From DATHBP01 sp035296085 (GTDB taxonomy: Bacteria > Actinomycetota > Actinomycetes > Propionibacteriales > Nocardioidaceae), in contig DATHBP010000133.1 of the NCBI GenBank assembly GCA_035296085.1, forward strand, positions 1 through 10,276: 10,276 nucleotides of DNA, written 5' to 3'. A model generated the notes under the pieces. It ran no database searches. It was given only the letters and a program-made list of their open reading frames with translations, and was not told where the DNA came from. Of the stretch, positions 1 to 6,184 are shown one piece after another. The first letter of the stretch is position 1. Each line of letters starts with the position of its first letter. The position numbers and the translations under genes were made by a program.

Positions 1-162
1 GTGCTGGCCTCCTCGGCCGACGGAGTGGCCTGGATCCAGCAGAAGGGCGCTGACGTCCAAGTCCTCCAGGTACCCACGACCGACGGGCCCCCGCCCGTAG
101 GCGTCCAGGTCCAGGTCGCCGAATGGATGGTCGCTTACAGCACATGGCAGAAGCAGAGCTGA
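1..162 (+). CDS. C-terminal fragment of a putative membrane anti-sigma partner (paralogue of the 7243-7965 product)
   Basis: The frame is open from base 1 to a TGA at 160-162, giving 53 residues; the start lies outside the window. Of the first 41 residues, 30 match residues 193-233 of the partner protein encoded at 7243-7965 without gaps, including VLASSA at the start and the stretch LQVPT-x-DGPPP-x-GVQV. The last dozen residues diverge. The complete paralogue has a short cytoplasmic N-terminus, one membrane helix and an extracytoplasmic domain, and follows an ECF sigma gene, so this one probably does too, with its sigma gene just upstream of the window. No catalytic motif is visible. The coding assignment is firm because of the paralogue; the anti-sigma role is inferred from context only. 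Confidence 0.85.
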   Translation: MLASSADGVAWIQQKGADVQVLQVPTTDGPPPVGVQVQVAEWMVAYSTWQKQS

Positions 163-354
163 TCGACTGAGCCGTGAGCGACCCGACGTCCGAGGCTCCG
201 CCGTCGACGATTACGAGAATGTCGTTTGCTCGCCTGAGCACATGACAACCGCATCAGTCTTGTAGTGGCCGACCACCCGCGGAGCGGTTCGCGCTCGCTG
301 AGCGCACCGTCGTTGCCGCTGATAACGACACTGTGCCGGTGGCGCCTCGCGCCC
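163..354. other. Intergenic region upstream of the PspC remnant
   Basis: There is no convincing ORF here. A short perfect inverted repeat (GCGCTC, loop GCT, GAGCGC) lies at 291-305. It has no following T-run, so it is not called a terminator. I see no clear promoter for the PspC-like gene. Confidence 0.4.
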
Positions 355-653
355 ATGAGCGAGATGTCACCACCGCCCCCGGACATCACACCGTTGCCCG
401 GCCAACCGCCCGCACCGCGGCCGTTCCGCCGTAGTACAGACGTGAAGCAGATCGCCGGCTTGTGCGGTGGGGCTGCCCAGTACTTCGGGTGGGACCACAC
501 CCTCGTGCGGTTCATTGTCGTGATCGGCGCCTTCGTCACTGGCGGCGCGTTGGCCATGGCTTAGCTCATCGGCTCATCGTGCCGACCGATCCGACTAAGC
601 AAGTCTTCTTTGACAAGCCGGAGGGTCACCCGCAAGCGCCCACCGAGCGGTAG
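355..653 (+). pseudogene. PspC-domain (phage-shock-protein C-like) gene, frameshifted
   Basis: Translation from the ATG at 355 gives a Pro-rich leader, then residues matching the start of a PspC domain: R-S-x-D-x-K-Q-I-A-G-L-C-G-G-A-A-Q-Y-F-G-W-D, then LVRFIVVIGAF at the start of the membrane helix. The frame hits TAG at 562-564 in mid-helix. The expected end of the domain, LIVPTDPTK followed by a polar tail, is present but in another frame, from about 573 to a TAG at 651-653. A single one-base change between about 558 and 572 would join the halves. Alternatively, reading L-I-[W] across 565-572 needs one missing base plus a sense codon in place of the TAG. Known PspC-domain proteins are short membrane proteins linked to envelope stress. 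This copy is a pseudogene, a sequencing error or, less likely, a site of recoding. The ATG at 355 is chosen because the domain begins soon after it; in-frame codons back to 265 lack domain character. Confidence 0.7.
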
Positions 654-722
654 ACCGCCAGTCCGCAGCGCCCTGTCGAGCGGTTGCGGCGTGCCCTGGG
701 AAGGTCCATCGGTAGCCCTTCT

Positions 723-1964
723 CTAATCGAGCTGGACCCAGGTGCTGCCGCCGTCGGTGGTGCCGAGCAATCGCCACTGCCCTCTGATGGACGCGATAAC
801 GTAGCCGCGGTCGCGTGTCACGAAGTGGGCCTGCCTAATGAAACTACTGACGAGTGGCAACTGTTCCTGATCGTCACCGGTTACGAGCAGGCGCCCGCGC
901 GGATAGGAGTCAACAAACACGGTCGCGTCGTCGACCGGCACCCAGTAATCGAGGAACCCATTTTCGAGTTGAGCCATCTGTGACCAAGTGAGCCCATCGA
1001 AACTCCGATAGAAGCTGTACTTCGCGGTTTGAACGCCGTGAGCCGGGTCACGGAAGCACCGCGCGACCAGAACTGCAGCCGTTGACTTCAACTCGACTCC
1101 CCGAGACGGACACGGCGAACTGATGCCGCGCCAGGTCACGCCGCGGTCGTCGCTGAGGAAGTACTCGTACTTGCTGGGGAACCGGCATCGTGAGGATCCG
1201 CACCCGCCTCCGACCACCACCCGGTCGCCCAGGGCGCTCACGCTCTCGTACCTATCCACTGGCGGACCGGTGATTGGTGCCCAGTTGTCGCTGCTGACCG
1301 AAGACCTGAACATGCGGCGTCCACCGCCCAGGGCGTAGACGTATTCGCCAACCACCCGGACCACGCCCACCCCAGTGCCGACCGGCTGACGCGTCCAGCT
1401 CTGCCCACCGTCGTGGGTGCTCCATACACCTGATCTCCCATGGACCCACGCATCGCGGTCACCATCGGCGACGATCACTGCAAAGACCGGCGCATGGTCT
1501 CGGTCGGAGCGGCGGATCTTGGTCGCATCGTCGTGCTTGAGGACGGTCAACGTCGTCCAGCCGCCGTCGCCGTCTTGTCGAAGCACTCGGGCACACAGCA
1601 CAGCACCACACGTCTCCGCGCTAACCCGCCACACGACACCGCTCGAAGACACGTCGAACCACGTTGTCTCCAGCGCCACAAAATCGACACCGGGGGACGG
1701 GTTGAGATCAGTGGTCTGTTCCGGAGTCGTTGGGGTATCCGACGTCCTAGCGGTATCCGACGCCGGCTGCACCGCAGAATCCTGATCGGACTGAATCTGG
1801 ACCACGCCGACGCCGAGGGCGACAGCCGCGAGGGCGGCGGTCACCTTGCCGCTGGTGCGCCGCTGGTGGGCGCGGCGCAATCTGCGGAGCCCGTCCTCGA
1901 CATCCACCGGCGTGGCAGTGCGCAGGTGTGTTGCCGCGTCGCCCGCGCGCGTCTCCAGGTTCAT
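723..1964 (-). CDS. Membrane-anchored Asp-box/BNR beta-propeller protein, putative anti-sigma partner
   Basis: This is a 413-residue protein. Residues 1-40 form a charged cytoplasmic segment containing TPVDVEDGLRRLRRAHQRR. A membrane helix lies at about 41-58, and a Thr/Ser/Pro-rich stretch at about 66-92. The outer domain has Asp-box motifs (S/T-x-D-x-G-x-x-W) at 182-190, 271-278, 321-327 (one residue short) and 402-409, typical of sialidase-like or photosystem-stability-factor-like propellers. Asp-boxes are structural, and I see no sialidase active-site set, so a sensing or binding role is more likely than an enzyme. Its ATG overlaps the TGA of the sigma gene (ATGA at 1964-1961), implying translational coupling. 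There is no HxxxCxxC zinc anti-sigma motif, so anti-sigma activity rests on position and topology. The frame stays open upstream to 2309, but that part lies inside the sigma gene and is discarded. Confidence 0.85.
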   Translation of the reverse strand: MNLETRAGDAATHLRTATPVDVEDGLRRLRRAHQRRTSGKVTAALAAVALGVGVVQIQSDQDSAVQPASDTARTSDTPTTPEQTTDLNPSPGVDFVALETTWFDVSSSGVVWRVSAETCGAVLCARVLRQDGDGGWTTLTVLKHDDATKIRRSDRDHAPVFAVIVADGDRDAWVHGRSGVWSTHDGGQSWTRQPVGTGVGVVRVVGEYVYALGGGRRMFRSSVSSDNWAPITGPPVDRYESVSALGDRVVVGGGCGSSRCRFPSKYEYFLSDDRGVTWRGISSPCPSRGVELKSTAAVLVARCFRDPAHGVQTAKYSFYRSFDGLTWSQMAQLENGFLDYWVPVDDATVFVDSYPRGRLLVTGDDQEQLPLVSSFIRQAHFVTRDRGYVIASIRGQWRLLGTTDGGSTWVQLD

Positions 1965-2527
1965 CGCTCTTCCTCCGCGTCCAGGCCCGAGACTTGACCC
2001 GAGTCCAGCTGAAGTTGCTTGACGAGCACCCCGCGAGCCCGACTGAGATGCTGTTTGACCGACCCCTCTGAGATGTCCAGGGTCTCGGCTACCTCTGCCA
2101 CCGACAGGTCGTAGAGATAGCGCAGCGCGGCCGTCTGGGCCTGCCGCTTGGGGAGCGCACGCACGGCCGACCAGAAGGCTTCGTCGTCCGGGCGGAGGGC
2201 CGGACGAGCGACATCGAAATCGTTGCCGAGCCGGATCAGCGCCTTGATCTCGCTGACCCGACGTCGGAAGGCCGAGACCGCCAGGTTCGCGCAGGTCCGG
2301 CGTACCCAAGCCTCGGGGGCTTCCAACTCACTGACCCTGCGCCAGTTCCGGAGGGCCGCCAGCATCGCTTCCTGGGCGATGTCGTCGGCAATGCCCGGGC
2401 CGCACAACGCACGAGCCAGCGGCACTAGGCGCGGGAACTCGGCCCGGTAGAAGTCGTCGAAGCTCGCTGCTTCCGTCGTCGCCCTTTCCGGTCCGATGAC
2501 TAGCGCGTCGACCGAGTGGCTCTCCAT
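1961..2527 (-). CDS. ECF sigma factor paired with the Asp-box propeller protein
   Basis: This is a 188-residue RNA polymerase sigma factor of the extracytoplasmic-function group. Region 2 spans about 23-92: FDDFYRAEFPRLVPLARAL, then ADDIAQEAMLAALRNW, then the -10-recognition-like APEAWVRRTCANLAVSAFRRR. Region 4 spans about 118-170 and contains LPKRQAQTAALRYLYDLS and the helix-turn-helix SVAEVAETLDISEGSVKQHL. There is no extra C-terminal SnoaL-like domain. The start is set at the ATG at 2527 because homology begins about 20 residues later; the frame stays open to 2731, but that extension has no domain character. Only a weak AGGG lies directly before this ATG, so the start is uncertain, or the mRNA may be nearly leaderless. 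The stop overlaps the partner gene by 4 bases. The role is inferred from family: it would direct polymerase to target promoters when its membrane partner releases it. Confidence 0.9.
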   Translation of the reverse strand: MESHSVDALVIGPERATTEAASFDDFYRAEFPRLVPLARALCGPGIADDIAQEAMLAALRNWRRVSELEAPEAWVRRTCANLAVSAFRRRVSEIKALIRLGNDFDVARPALRPDDEAFWSAVRALPKRQAQTAALRYLYDLSVAEVAETLDISEGSVKQHLSRARGVLVKQLQLDSGQVSGLDAEEER

Positions 2528-2562
2528 GCCCTGTTTATCGCATGAGGATGAGGTTCGGTTGA
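2528..2562 (-). promoter_or_regulatory. Weak ECF-type promoter candidate for the 1961-2527 sigma gene
   Basis: Read on the minus strand, TCAACC (2562-2557) is followed after 16 bases by CGATAA (2540-2535). The AACC core matches the -35 of the other sigma genes here, but the -10 lacks CGTT. If it is used, transcription would start within a few bases of the ATG, which would fit the poor ribosome binding site. Confidence 0.2.
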
Positions 2563-2833
2563 CAGCAACCTTCGAGAAAGAGTGGGCGAGTGGTAAATCC
2601 CCATCCCAACTCGCAGGGCGCGGCGATGCGTCCGCTTCCGCCGCGACCATGCCGCTTGGGGGCAACCCGACGGAAGCGAAATGCCCAGGTTCAGTGGTGT
2701 CACGGAGATTCTGAGACCTGAAGCTGGGCACGCGACTTCACTGCGCCCGACACCGCGCCGGCGCCGCCATCGACACACGCCAGTAGCGGTCGCACGCTTG
2801 CTTGTTCTTCAAGTGGCCCGGTCAGCACCTGGT
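2528..2833. other. 306-base gap between the two minus-strand sigma modules
   Basis: There is no recognisable gene or domain in any frame, only an uncharacteristic open extension of the sigma frame (2528-2731). I find no hairpin followed by a T-run after the TAA of the upstream partner gene, so read-through from the 3483-4046 operon into the 1961-2527 operon is possible. The only regulatory candidate is the weak AACC-containing promoter beside 2527. Confidence 0.5.
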
Positions 2834-3490
2834 TTACTCGCCGAGGCTCGGTGGCGCGCTACCTCGCGTGAAGCGGGCCGACTCAACGTCGATCCGCAAT
2901 TCGCCGGGACCCAGATAGGGAGCAGTGCCTGCGACTTGGACGCACGAGAAGAACACTTCTTCCCCCGGGGCGACGGCGCGCTCCCTGCGCCGGGCGGCCA
3001 ACAGGTCCTGCCCGTTCTCCGGCAGTTCGCGACCCACGTCGATGACCAAGCATTTCGCCTCGAACTGGCCCGGCGCGTCCGGGTCTTCGTAGGCCGCCCA
3101 GAGCACTGGACCATGCCGTGGGGACAGGTTGTGGGAGGTCCGGTTAACGGCGTGCACGGTTGCGGCGTGGTAAGGATCACTCAGCCGAATCCACTGCGGT
3201 TCGCCGAGCATTTCCCATCCGCCCACGATCGGGTTACTCGGCGTCGGTGTTGTTGGTTGCGTCGCCGGCGCCGGTGCGTCGCCCCGTAGGGGCGACGCAC
3301 CGAGAAGCCCAAGGTCTAGCCCTCCGCCGACGGCGAATACCGAGGCGGCCACCACGGCAACGGCGCCTGTGGAAACTCGCCGCCGACGCACACGCCGCTT
3401 CGCTTCGGTGATGGCTGGGGGCGCCAGGTCTGGGGCATCGATACCGTCTGATGCCTCAACAAGCAGGTCGCGCAAGGTGCGATCAGTCAT
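2834..3490 (-). CDS. One-pass membrane protein, putative anti-sigma partner of the 3483-4046 sigma factor
   Basis: This is a 218-residue protein. Residues 1-38 are cytoplasmic and end in a strongly basic run (KRRVRRRR). A membrane helix lies at about 41-63, a Pro/Thr-rich spacer at about 70-88, and a globular outer domain at about 89-215 with two cysteines (147 and 183) that could form a disulfide. I recognise no named domain in the outer part. The start is secure: AAGGAGG lies 5 bases before the ATG at 3490. The ATG overlaps the sigma stop by 8 bases (ATGACTGA). Sigma gene first, overlapping one-pass membrane protein second is the usual layout of sigma/anti-sigma pairs, but the classical zinc-binding anti-sigma motif is absent, so the role is inferred. 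A 14-base-pair perfect inverted repeat lies inside the gene at 3272-3302. Confidence 0.85.
   Translation of the reverse strand: MTDRTLRDLLVEASDGIDAPDLAPPAITEAKRRVRRRRVSTGAVAVVAASVFAVGGGLDLGLLGASPLRGDAPAPATQPTTPTPSNPIVGGWEMLGEPQWIRLSDPYHAATVHAVNRTSHNLSPRHGPVLWAAYEDPDAPGQFEAKCLVIDVGRELPENGQDLLAARRRERAVAPGEEVFFSCVQVAGTAPYLGPGELRIDVESARFTRGSAPPSLGE
3272..3302. repeat. Perfect 14-bp inverted repeat with a 3-base loop inside a coding region
   Basis: CGGTGCGTCGCCCC (3272-3285), loop GTA (3286-3288), and GGGGCGACGCACCG (3289-3302) are exactly complementary. In the minus-strand mRNA this would make a very stable GC-rich hairpin over codons of about residues 63-73 of the membrane partner, just after its membrane helix. 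There is no T-run, so it is not a standard terminator. Confidence 0.9.
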
Positions 3491-4046
3491 TCCAACCTCC
3501 TTGCGGGGAAGCGAACTCCCGCAGCTGCGGTGCGGTTCGGCGCAGCCGAGCCAACGCGGCCGAGGTCTGACTCTTGATGGTCCCGACAGACACGTTCAAC
3601 ACGTCGGCGACCTCCCTCTCCGAGAGGTCGTCGAAGTAGCGCAACACCACAACCGCTCGCTGCTTAGCGGTCAGTGCGGCCAGAGCGGTCCGCACCACGA
3701 GGACACGATCGACAGCGTCAGGGTCGGCCGGCGCGGCGCCATCGGCCATCCGCTCCACCGGGACCTCGCGTCGGCGACGCCACCACGACACGCTGTCGTG
3801 GTACAGAATTCGTCGCACGTAGCCGTCGGGGTTCTCGTGGCCAATTTTCTTCCATTTCATTGCAACCTTGATGAACGCCTCCTGGACGAGGTCTTCGGCC
3901 AGCTGCCGGTCACCGGTCATCAGATAGGCGGCACGCAGTAGCCGGTCCTGACGAGAGGCGGCCCACTCGCAGAAATCGCCAAGATGAGCGGTATCGGCCT
4001 CCGACGCCTCAAACCCGCGCCAGCGCAGATCGTCGCTCACGCTCAT
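3483..4046 (-). CDS. SigE-family ECF sigma factor
   Basis: This is a 187-residue ECF sigma factor close to the actinobacterial SigE-type family. Region 2 spans about 26-92: RLLRAAYLMTGDRQLAEDLVQEAF, then DGYVRRILYHDSVSWWRRRRE. Region 4 spans about 113-170: ALAALTAKQRAVVVLRYFDDLS, then the helix-turn-helix EREVADVLNVSVGTIKSQTS. The start is placed at the ATG at 4046 because GAGGA (4056-4052) lies 5 bases upstream. An in-frame ATG at 4073 would add nine residues but has no nearby ribosome binding site. The gene heads an operon with the overlapping membrane partner. An ECF-type promoter (4162-4194) lies upstream and is nearly duplicated before the divergent barrel gene, which suggests autoregulation plus control of that gene. 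The symbol sigE is not assigned because orthology cannot be judged here. Confidence 0.92.
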   Translation of the reverse strand: MSVSDDLRWRGFEASEADTAHLGDFCEWAASRQDRLLRAAYLMTGDRQLAEDLVQEAFIKVAMKWKKIGHENPDGYVRRILYHDSVSWWRRRREVPVERMADGAAPADPDAVDRVLVVRTALAALTAKQRAVVVLRYFDDLSEREVADVLNVSVGTIKSQTSAALARLRRTAPQLREFASPQGGWND

Positions 4047-4161
4047 CAACGTCCTCGTGGCTGCGACAGGCATGCTGACGCCGGCTGGCTTCCAGCGGCA
4101 GCGGTGACTGCTACCTGGCGCATGGGGGCGTTCCTCTCTACGCTGCGGCTGCTGCTCTCAC

Positions 4162-4194
4162 GGTAAGAACGCCGGGGAACTCTCCGCAGGTTGG
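4162..4194 (-). promoter_or_regulatory. ECF-type promoter of the 3483-4046 sigma operon
   Basis: Read on the minus strand: CCAACC (4194-4189), a 17-base spacer, CGTT (4171-4168) and then CTTACC. AAC at -35 and CGTT-like at -10 are usual ECF sigma signatures. The extended blocks CCAACCTGCG and CGTTCTTA recur exactly in the promoter of the divergent barrel gene, which raises confidence well above a single match. Confidence 0.65.
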
Positions 4195-4263
4195 GCAAGC
4201 CGCTAGAAAACTTCGGGGCTGAGCGGTGATACAAGCGCCGGACCAAGAATCTGCGGCTCTCTG

Positions 4264-4294
4264 CCAACCTGCGCCATGGCCCGAAGCGTTCTTA
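4264..4294 (+). promoter_or_regulatory. ECF-type promoter of the secreted barrel gene
   Basis: CCAACC (4264-4269), a 17-base spacer and CGTT (4287-4290) continuing CTTA. It has the same CCAACCTGCG and CGTTCTTA blocks, at the same spacing, as the divergent sigma promoter, while the 13 bases between the blocks differ. Only the functional positions are conserved, as expected for two targets of one sigma factor. Confidence 0.65.
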
Positions 4295-4375
4295 GCGCAA
4301 GCCCGGATTGGCCTGTCGAGGGCCCAGCGCCCACGACCCGAGGCTGAGTCGGTTGCCTTAGGAAGGGGTTGCACC

Positions 4376-4840
4376 ATGAGAACTGCTTGGAAAGTGTTGA
4401 CCGCCGCAGCCGCTAGTGGCGCGCTGCTCACAGCCGCAGCACCCTCGGCGACGCCAGACACGGGCGGCAACCGGTTTGTGGTGAGGGTGAGCCTTGCTGA
4501 CTATCACGCTCACGACGCCCGGCCCGACGGACCCAGCTGGGGGGACACCAGCACCCACGTCGCCCGGCTGTTCCACCAAGGTGAACGGGTAGGCCAAGAG
4601 GTGTCACGTTGTGCAGTTTTCCGCACACCGAACAAGAAGCGCCTGGGGCAGCAGTGCGTGTTGACTTGGACGTTGCGGGGCAGAGGTCAACTCACCATGC
4701 AAGGAGTGGATACCAGCAGGCGTCCCGGAGAGACCAGAGCGATCACTGGCGGAACCGGTGAATTCCGCAGCGCATCTGGAGTGGTGAAGTCGGTCCCAGG
4801 GGGAGACGTTCGCTATCAGGTTCGGCTGACGACCAACTAG
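4376..4840 (+). CDS. Secreted allene-oxide-cyclase/dirigent-like barrel protein
   Basis: This is a 154-residue protein. Residues 1-25 form a signal peptide (basic MRTAWK, Ala/Leu-rich core, Ala-rich end near 20-25). The mature part shows the signature of small bacterial proteins of the allene oxide cyclase/dirigent barrel superfamily: GERVGQEVSRCAVF (69-82), GQQCVLTWTLRGRGQLTMQG (91-110), and ITGGTGEFRSASGVV (123-137). ITGGTG-x-F/Y-x-x-A-x-G is the most diagnostic element. Cys79 and Cys94 may form a disulfide. Bacterial members have no settled activity, so I assign fold only. The start at 4376 is preferred over the in-frame ATG at 4226 because it begins the signal peptide and follows GGAAGGGG. 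The promoter at 4264-4294 is shared in sequence with the neighbouring sigma operon, making this a likely target gene. A partial copy of its 5' end lies at 4986-5108. Confidence 0.85.
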   Translation: MRTAWKVLTAAAASGALLTAAAPSATPDTGGNRFVVRVSLADYHAHDARPDGPSWGDTSTHVARLFHQGERVGQEVSRCAVFRTPNKKRLGQQCVLTWTLRGRGQLTMQGVDTSRRPGETRAITGGTGEFRSASGVVKSVPGGDVRYQVRLTTN

Positions 4841-4916
4841 CGCCGAGCCGGCGAGAAGGACTGGCACCCGTGCGACTGAGAAATCAGATGCCCGCCGAAT
4901 CAAGGATGGTGTTACC

Positions 4917-4945
4917 TTGCCGAAATCCTGCGCCGAATTTATTTG
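4917..4945 (+). promoter_or_regulatory. Weak -35/-10 candidate ahead of the propeller gene
   Basis: TTGCCG (4917-4922), a 17-base spacer and TATTTG (4940-4945) lie in the most AT-rich part of this gap. The -10 is a poor match, and the assignment is tentative. Confidence 0.2.
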
Positions 4946-4985
4946 GCATAGGCCACAATAGGAACCGAGCCGACGTCCGGTTGCA

Positions 4986-5108
4986 ATGGGAAAGGCTTGG
5001 GAAGTGTTTGCTGCGGCTGGCGCTAATGATGCGTTACTGACAGCCGCAGTACCGTCGGCGACGCCACACACATGTCCAAGCTACGGCGCTGTGAGGAGAC
5101 CCCAATGA
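4986..5108 (+). pseudogene. Decayed duplicate of the 5' end of the barrel gene
   Basis: An ATG at 4986 opens a 40-codon frame ending in TGA at 5106-5108. Its start, MGKAWEVFAAAGANDALLTA, parallels MRTAWKVLTAAAASGALLTA of the 4376-4840 product, and both continue A-x-P-S-A-T-P-x-T. DNA identity is obvious over about 85 bases and reaches a few bases upstream (GGTTGCA before both ATGs). After the signal-peptide part the similarity stops, and the mature barrel is missing. The frame overlaps the start region of the propeller gene, whose ATG at 5105 sits within the stop. It is probably the leftover of a tandem duplication, replaced downstream by the propeller gene. It lacks a good ribosome binding site. 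Translation as a small leader peptide cannot be ruled out. Confidence 0.75.
5093..5107 (+). promoter_or_regulatory. Ribosome binding site deciding the propeller gene start
   Basis: GAGGAG (5093-5098) lies 6 bases before the ATG at 5105. The in-frame ATG at 5072 has no such site and would add eleven residues that derive from the duplicated barrel region, so 5105 is the likelier start. Confidence 0.7.
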
Positions 5109-6184
5109 CGCTGTCGAGCGTTAGGTTGAAGTTGCTGGGCGTCCTTGTGGTGGCGCTTGTATTGGTCGTCGCTGCTGTTGTCCTCATCCGAAACAGCGGG
5201 ACGGGGGCGTCGGCCAAAGCCCCGGCGTCCTCGGCCGGGACGAGGTTCGACTCGGAAGATGTGACTGCTGGGCCTGATGTCGTAGCCGAGTTCACCCTTC
5301 CCGCAGACTCCGAGACGCCGGTGTTCACGGCTGGCACTGCGTGGATTCCGATGCGGAGTGGACAGTTGACGCGTGTCGACGCCGCGACGAACACGTCCCA
5401 GGTGGTGCGCAAGGGCCATGGCAGCACGGGCGAGTCAGGCTCCGCCATGTCGGCGTTCGGCTCGATCTGGCTCTGGGAAGAGAGAAGGGGTGTGTTCCGG
5501 CTTGATCCGGACACGGGAGCCATCACCGCGCGCATCCCGGAAGACATAGAACTCATATCGACGGGATTCGGCAGCCTATGGGGGTTGGACGTCGGCCACG
5601 AGGTCCTCAGGGTCGACCCGAAGACCAACCAGGTCGTGGCGCGGCTCCGCGTCTCCGACAACGAGACGGAAACCCAGGCCACGGGATGTGTGGAGCCTTT
5701 CCGGGCCAGCTGCCCAGATTATCTGACGGTGCACAAGGACAGGGTCGTCGTGTTCATCGACAGCGAGGACGCGGCCGTCCACATCGACCCGGCAACGAAT
5801 CGGGTCACCAAGCGAGTGAAAATGCCGGCAAGCAGTTCGGCCTTCTATCGCCTCAATGGCGAGGTCCCTTGGGTTATGACAGATAGCGGACTGGCCCAGG
5901 TGGATCTCGACTCAGGCGAAGTACTGGCGCAAGTCGCGCTTGGAGCAGACCAGCGGGCACTGTGGGCCCCTGCGCTGCGCTACGCCATTGCGGTCAACGA
6001 CGACACTGCCTGGCTCGTCGCCAACTACACGACAACGGAGATCGACCTAAAGCACGCCGAGATCGTCAAGACATTCAAAACGCCAGGGGCCTGCTGCGTG
6101 CTCGCGGCCTCCTTTGGCCACGGCGACCTGTGGGTCTCGTATGTGGGCGGTACCGTTCGGCGCCTTGACCTGTCAGGCTCTTGA
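5105..6184 (+). CDS. Membrane-anchored beta-propeller protein (YVTN/virginiamycin-B-lyase-like repeats)
   Basis: This is a 359-residue protein. A membrane helix lies at about 9-28 (LKLLGVLVVALVLVVAAVVL) after a short cytoplasmic end, with no lipobox cysteine. A low-complexity Ala/Ser stretch (33-45) leads into a repeat domain. Blade motifs of the type R/H/Q-x-D-P-x-T-x-x-V-x-x-x-V recur near 90, 132, 169, 226, 265 and 312, and FGS-I/L-W segments at 118-123 and 155-159 (with a variant at 337-343) mark blade starts, consistent with six or seven blades. Cys195/203 and Cys330/331 could form disulfides. I see no catalytic set, so I infer a surface binding or sensing role. Its topology resembles the partner proteins here (short inside, one helix, propeller outside), but no sigma gene precedes it. 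It may be an orphan sensor or a target of a neighbouring sigma factor. Confidence 0.85.
   Translation: MTLSSVRLKLLGVLVVALVLVVAAVVLIRNSGTGASAKAPASSAGTRFDSEDVTAGPDVVAEFTLPADSETPVFTAGTAWIPMRSGQLTRVDAATNTSQVVRKGHGSTGESGSAMSAFGSIWLWEERRGVFRLDPDTGAITARIPEDIELISTGFGSLWGLDVGHEVLRVDPKTNQVVARLRVSDNETETQATGCVEPFRASCPDYLTVHKDRVVVFIDSEDAAVHIDPATNRVTKRVKMPASSSAFYRLNGEVPWVMTDSGLAQVDLDSGEVLAQVALGADQRALWAPALRYAIAVNDDTAWLVANYTTTEIDLKHAEIVKTFKTPGACCVLAASFGHGDLWVSYVGGTVRRLDLSGS

Larger units (their letters stand above)
4047..4375. other. Divergent regulatory region between sigma operon and barrel gene
   Basis: These 329 bases separate the minus-strand sigma start from the plus-strand barrel start. They carry two outward-pointing promoter-like elements with the same -35 and -10 blocks (4162-4194 and 4264-4294). 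The predicted leaders are roughly 110 bases for the sigma operon and 75-80 bases for the barrel gene. I find no gene in the region. Confidence 0.7.

Noticed and set aside
1417..1997. Plus-strand frames opposite the Asp-box gene
   Set aside because: No domain character; they overlap a well-supported minus-strand gene with four Asp-boxes.
1965..2309. N-terminal extension of the Asp-box protein frame
   Set aside because: It lies inside the sigma gene in another frame; the ATGA overlap and the MNLETRAGD start, followed by the membrane helix, place the true start at 1964.
4841..4853. Hairpin CGCCG-AGC-CGGCG right after the barrel gene stop
   Set aside because: Only 5 bp with no following T-run; too weak to call a terminator.
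4138..5071. Two minus-strand frames (4138-4470 and 4604-5071) that resemble each other
   Set aside because: Their similarity only mirrors the duplicated signal-peptide region on the plus strand; neither has a ribosome binding site or domain.
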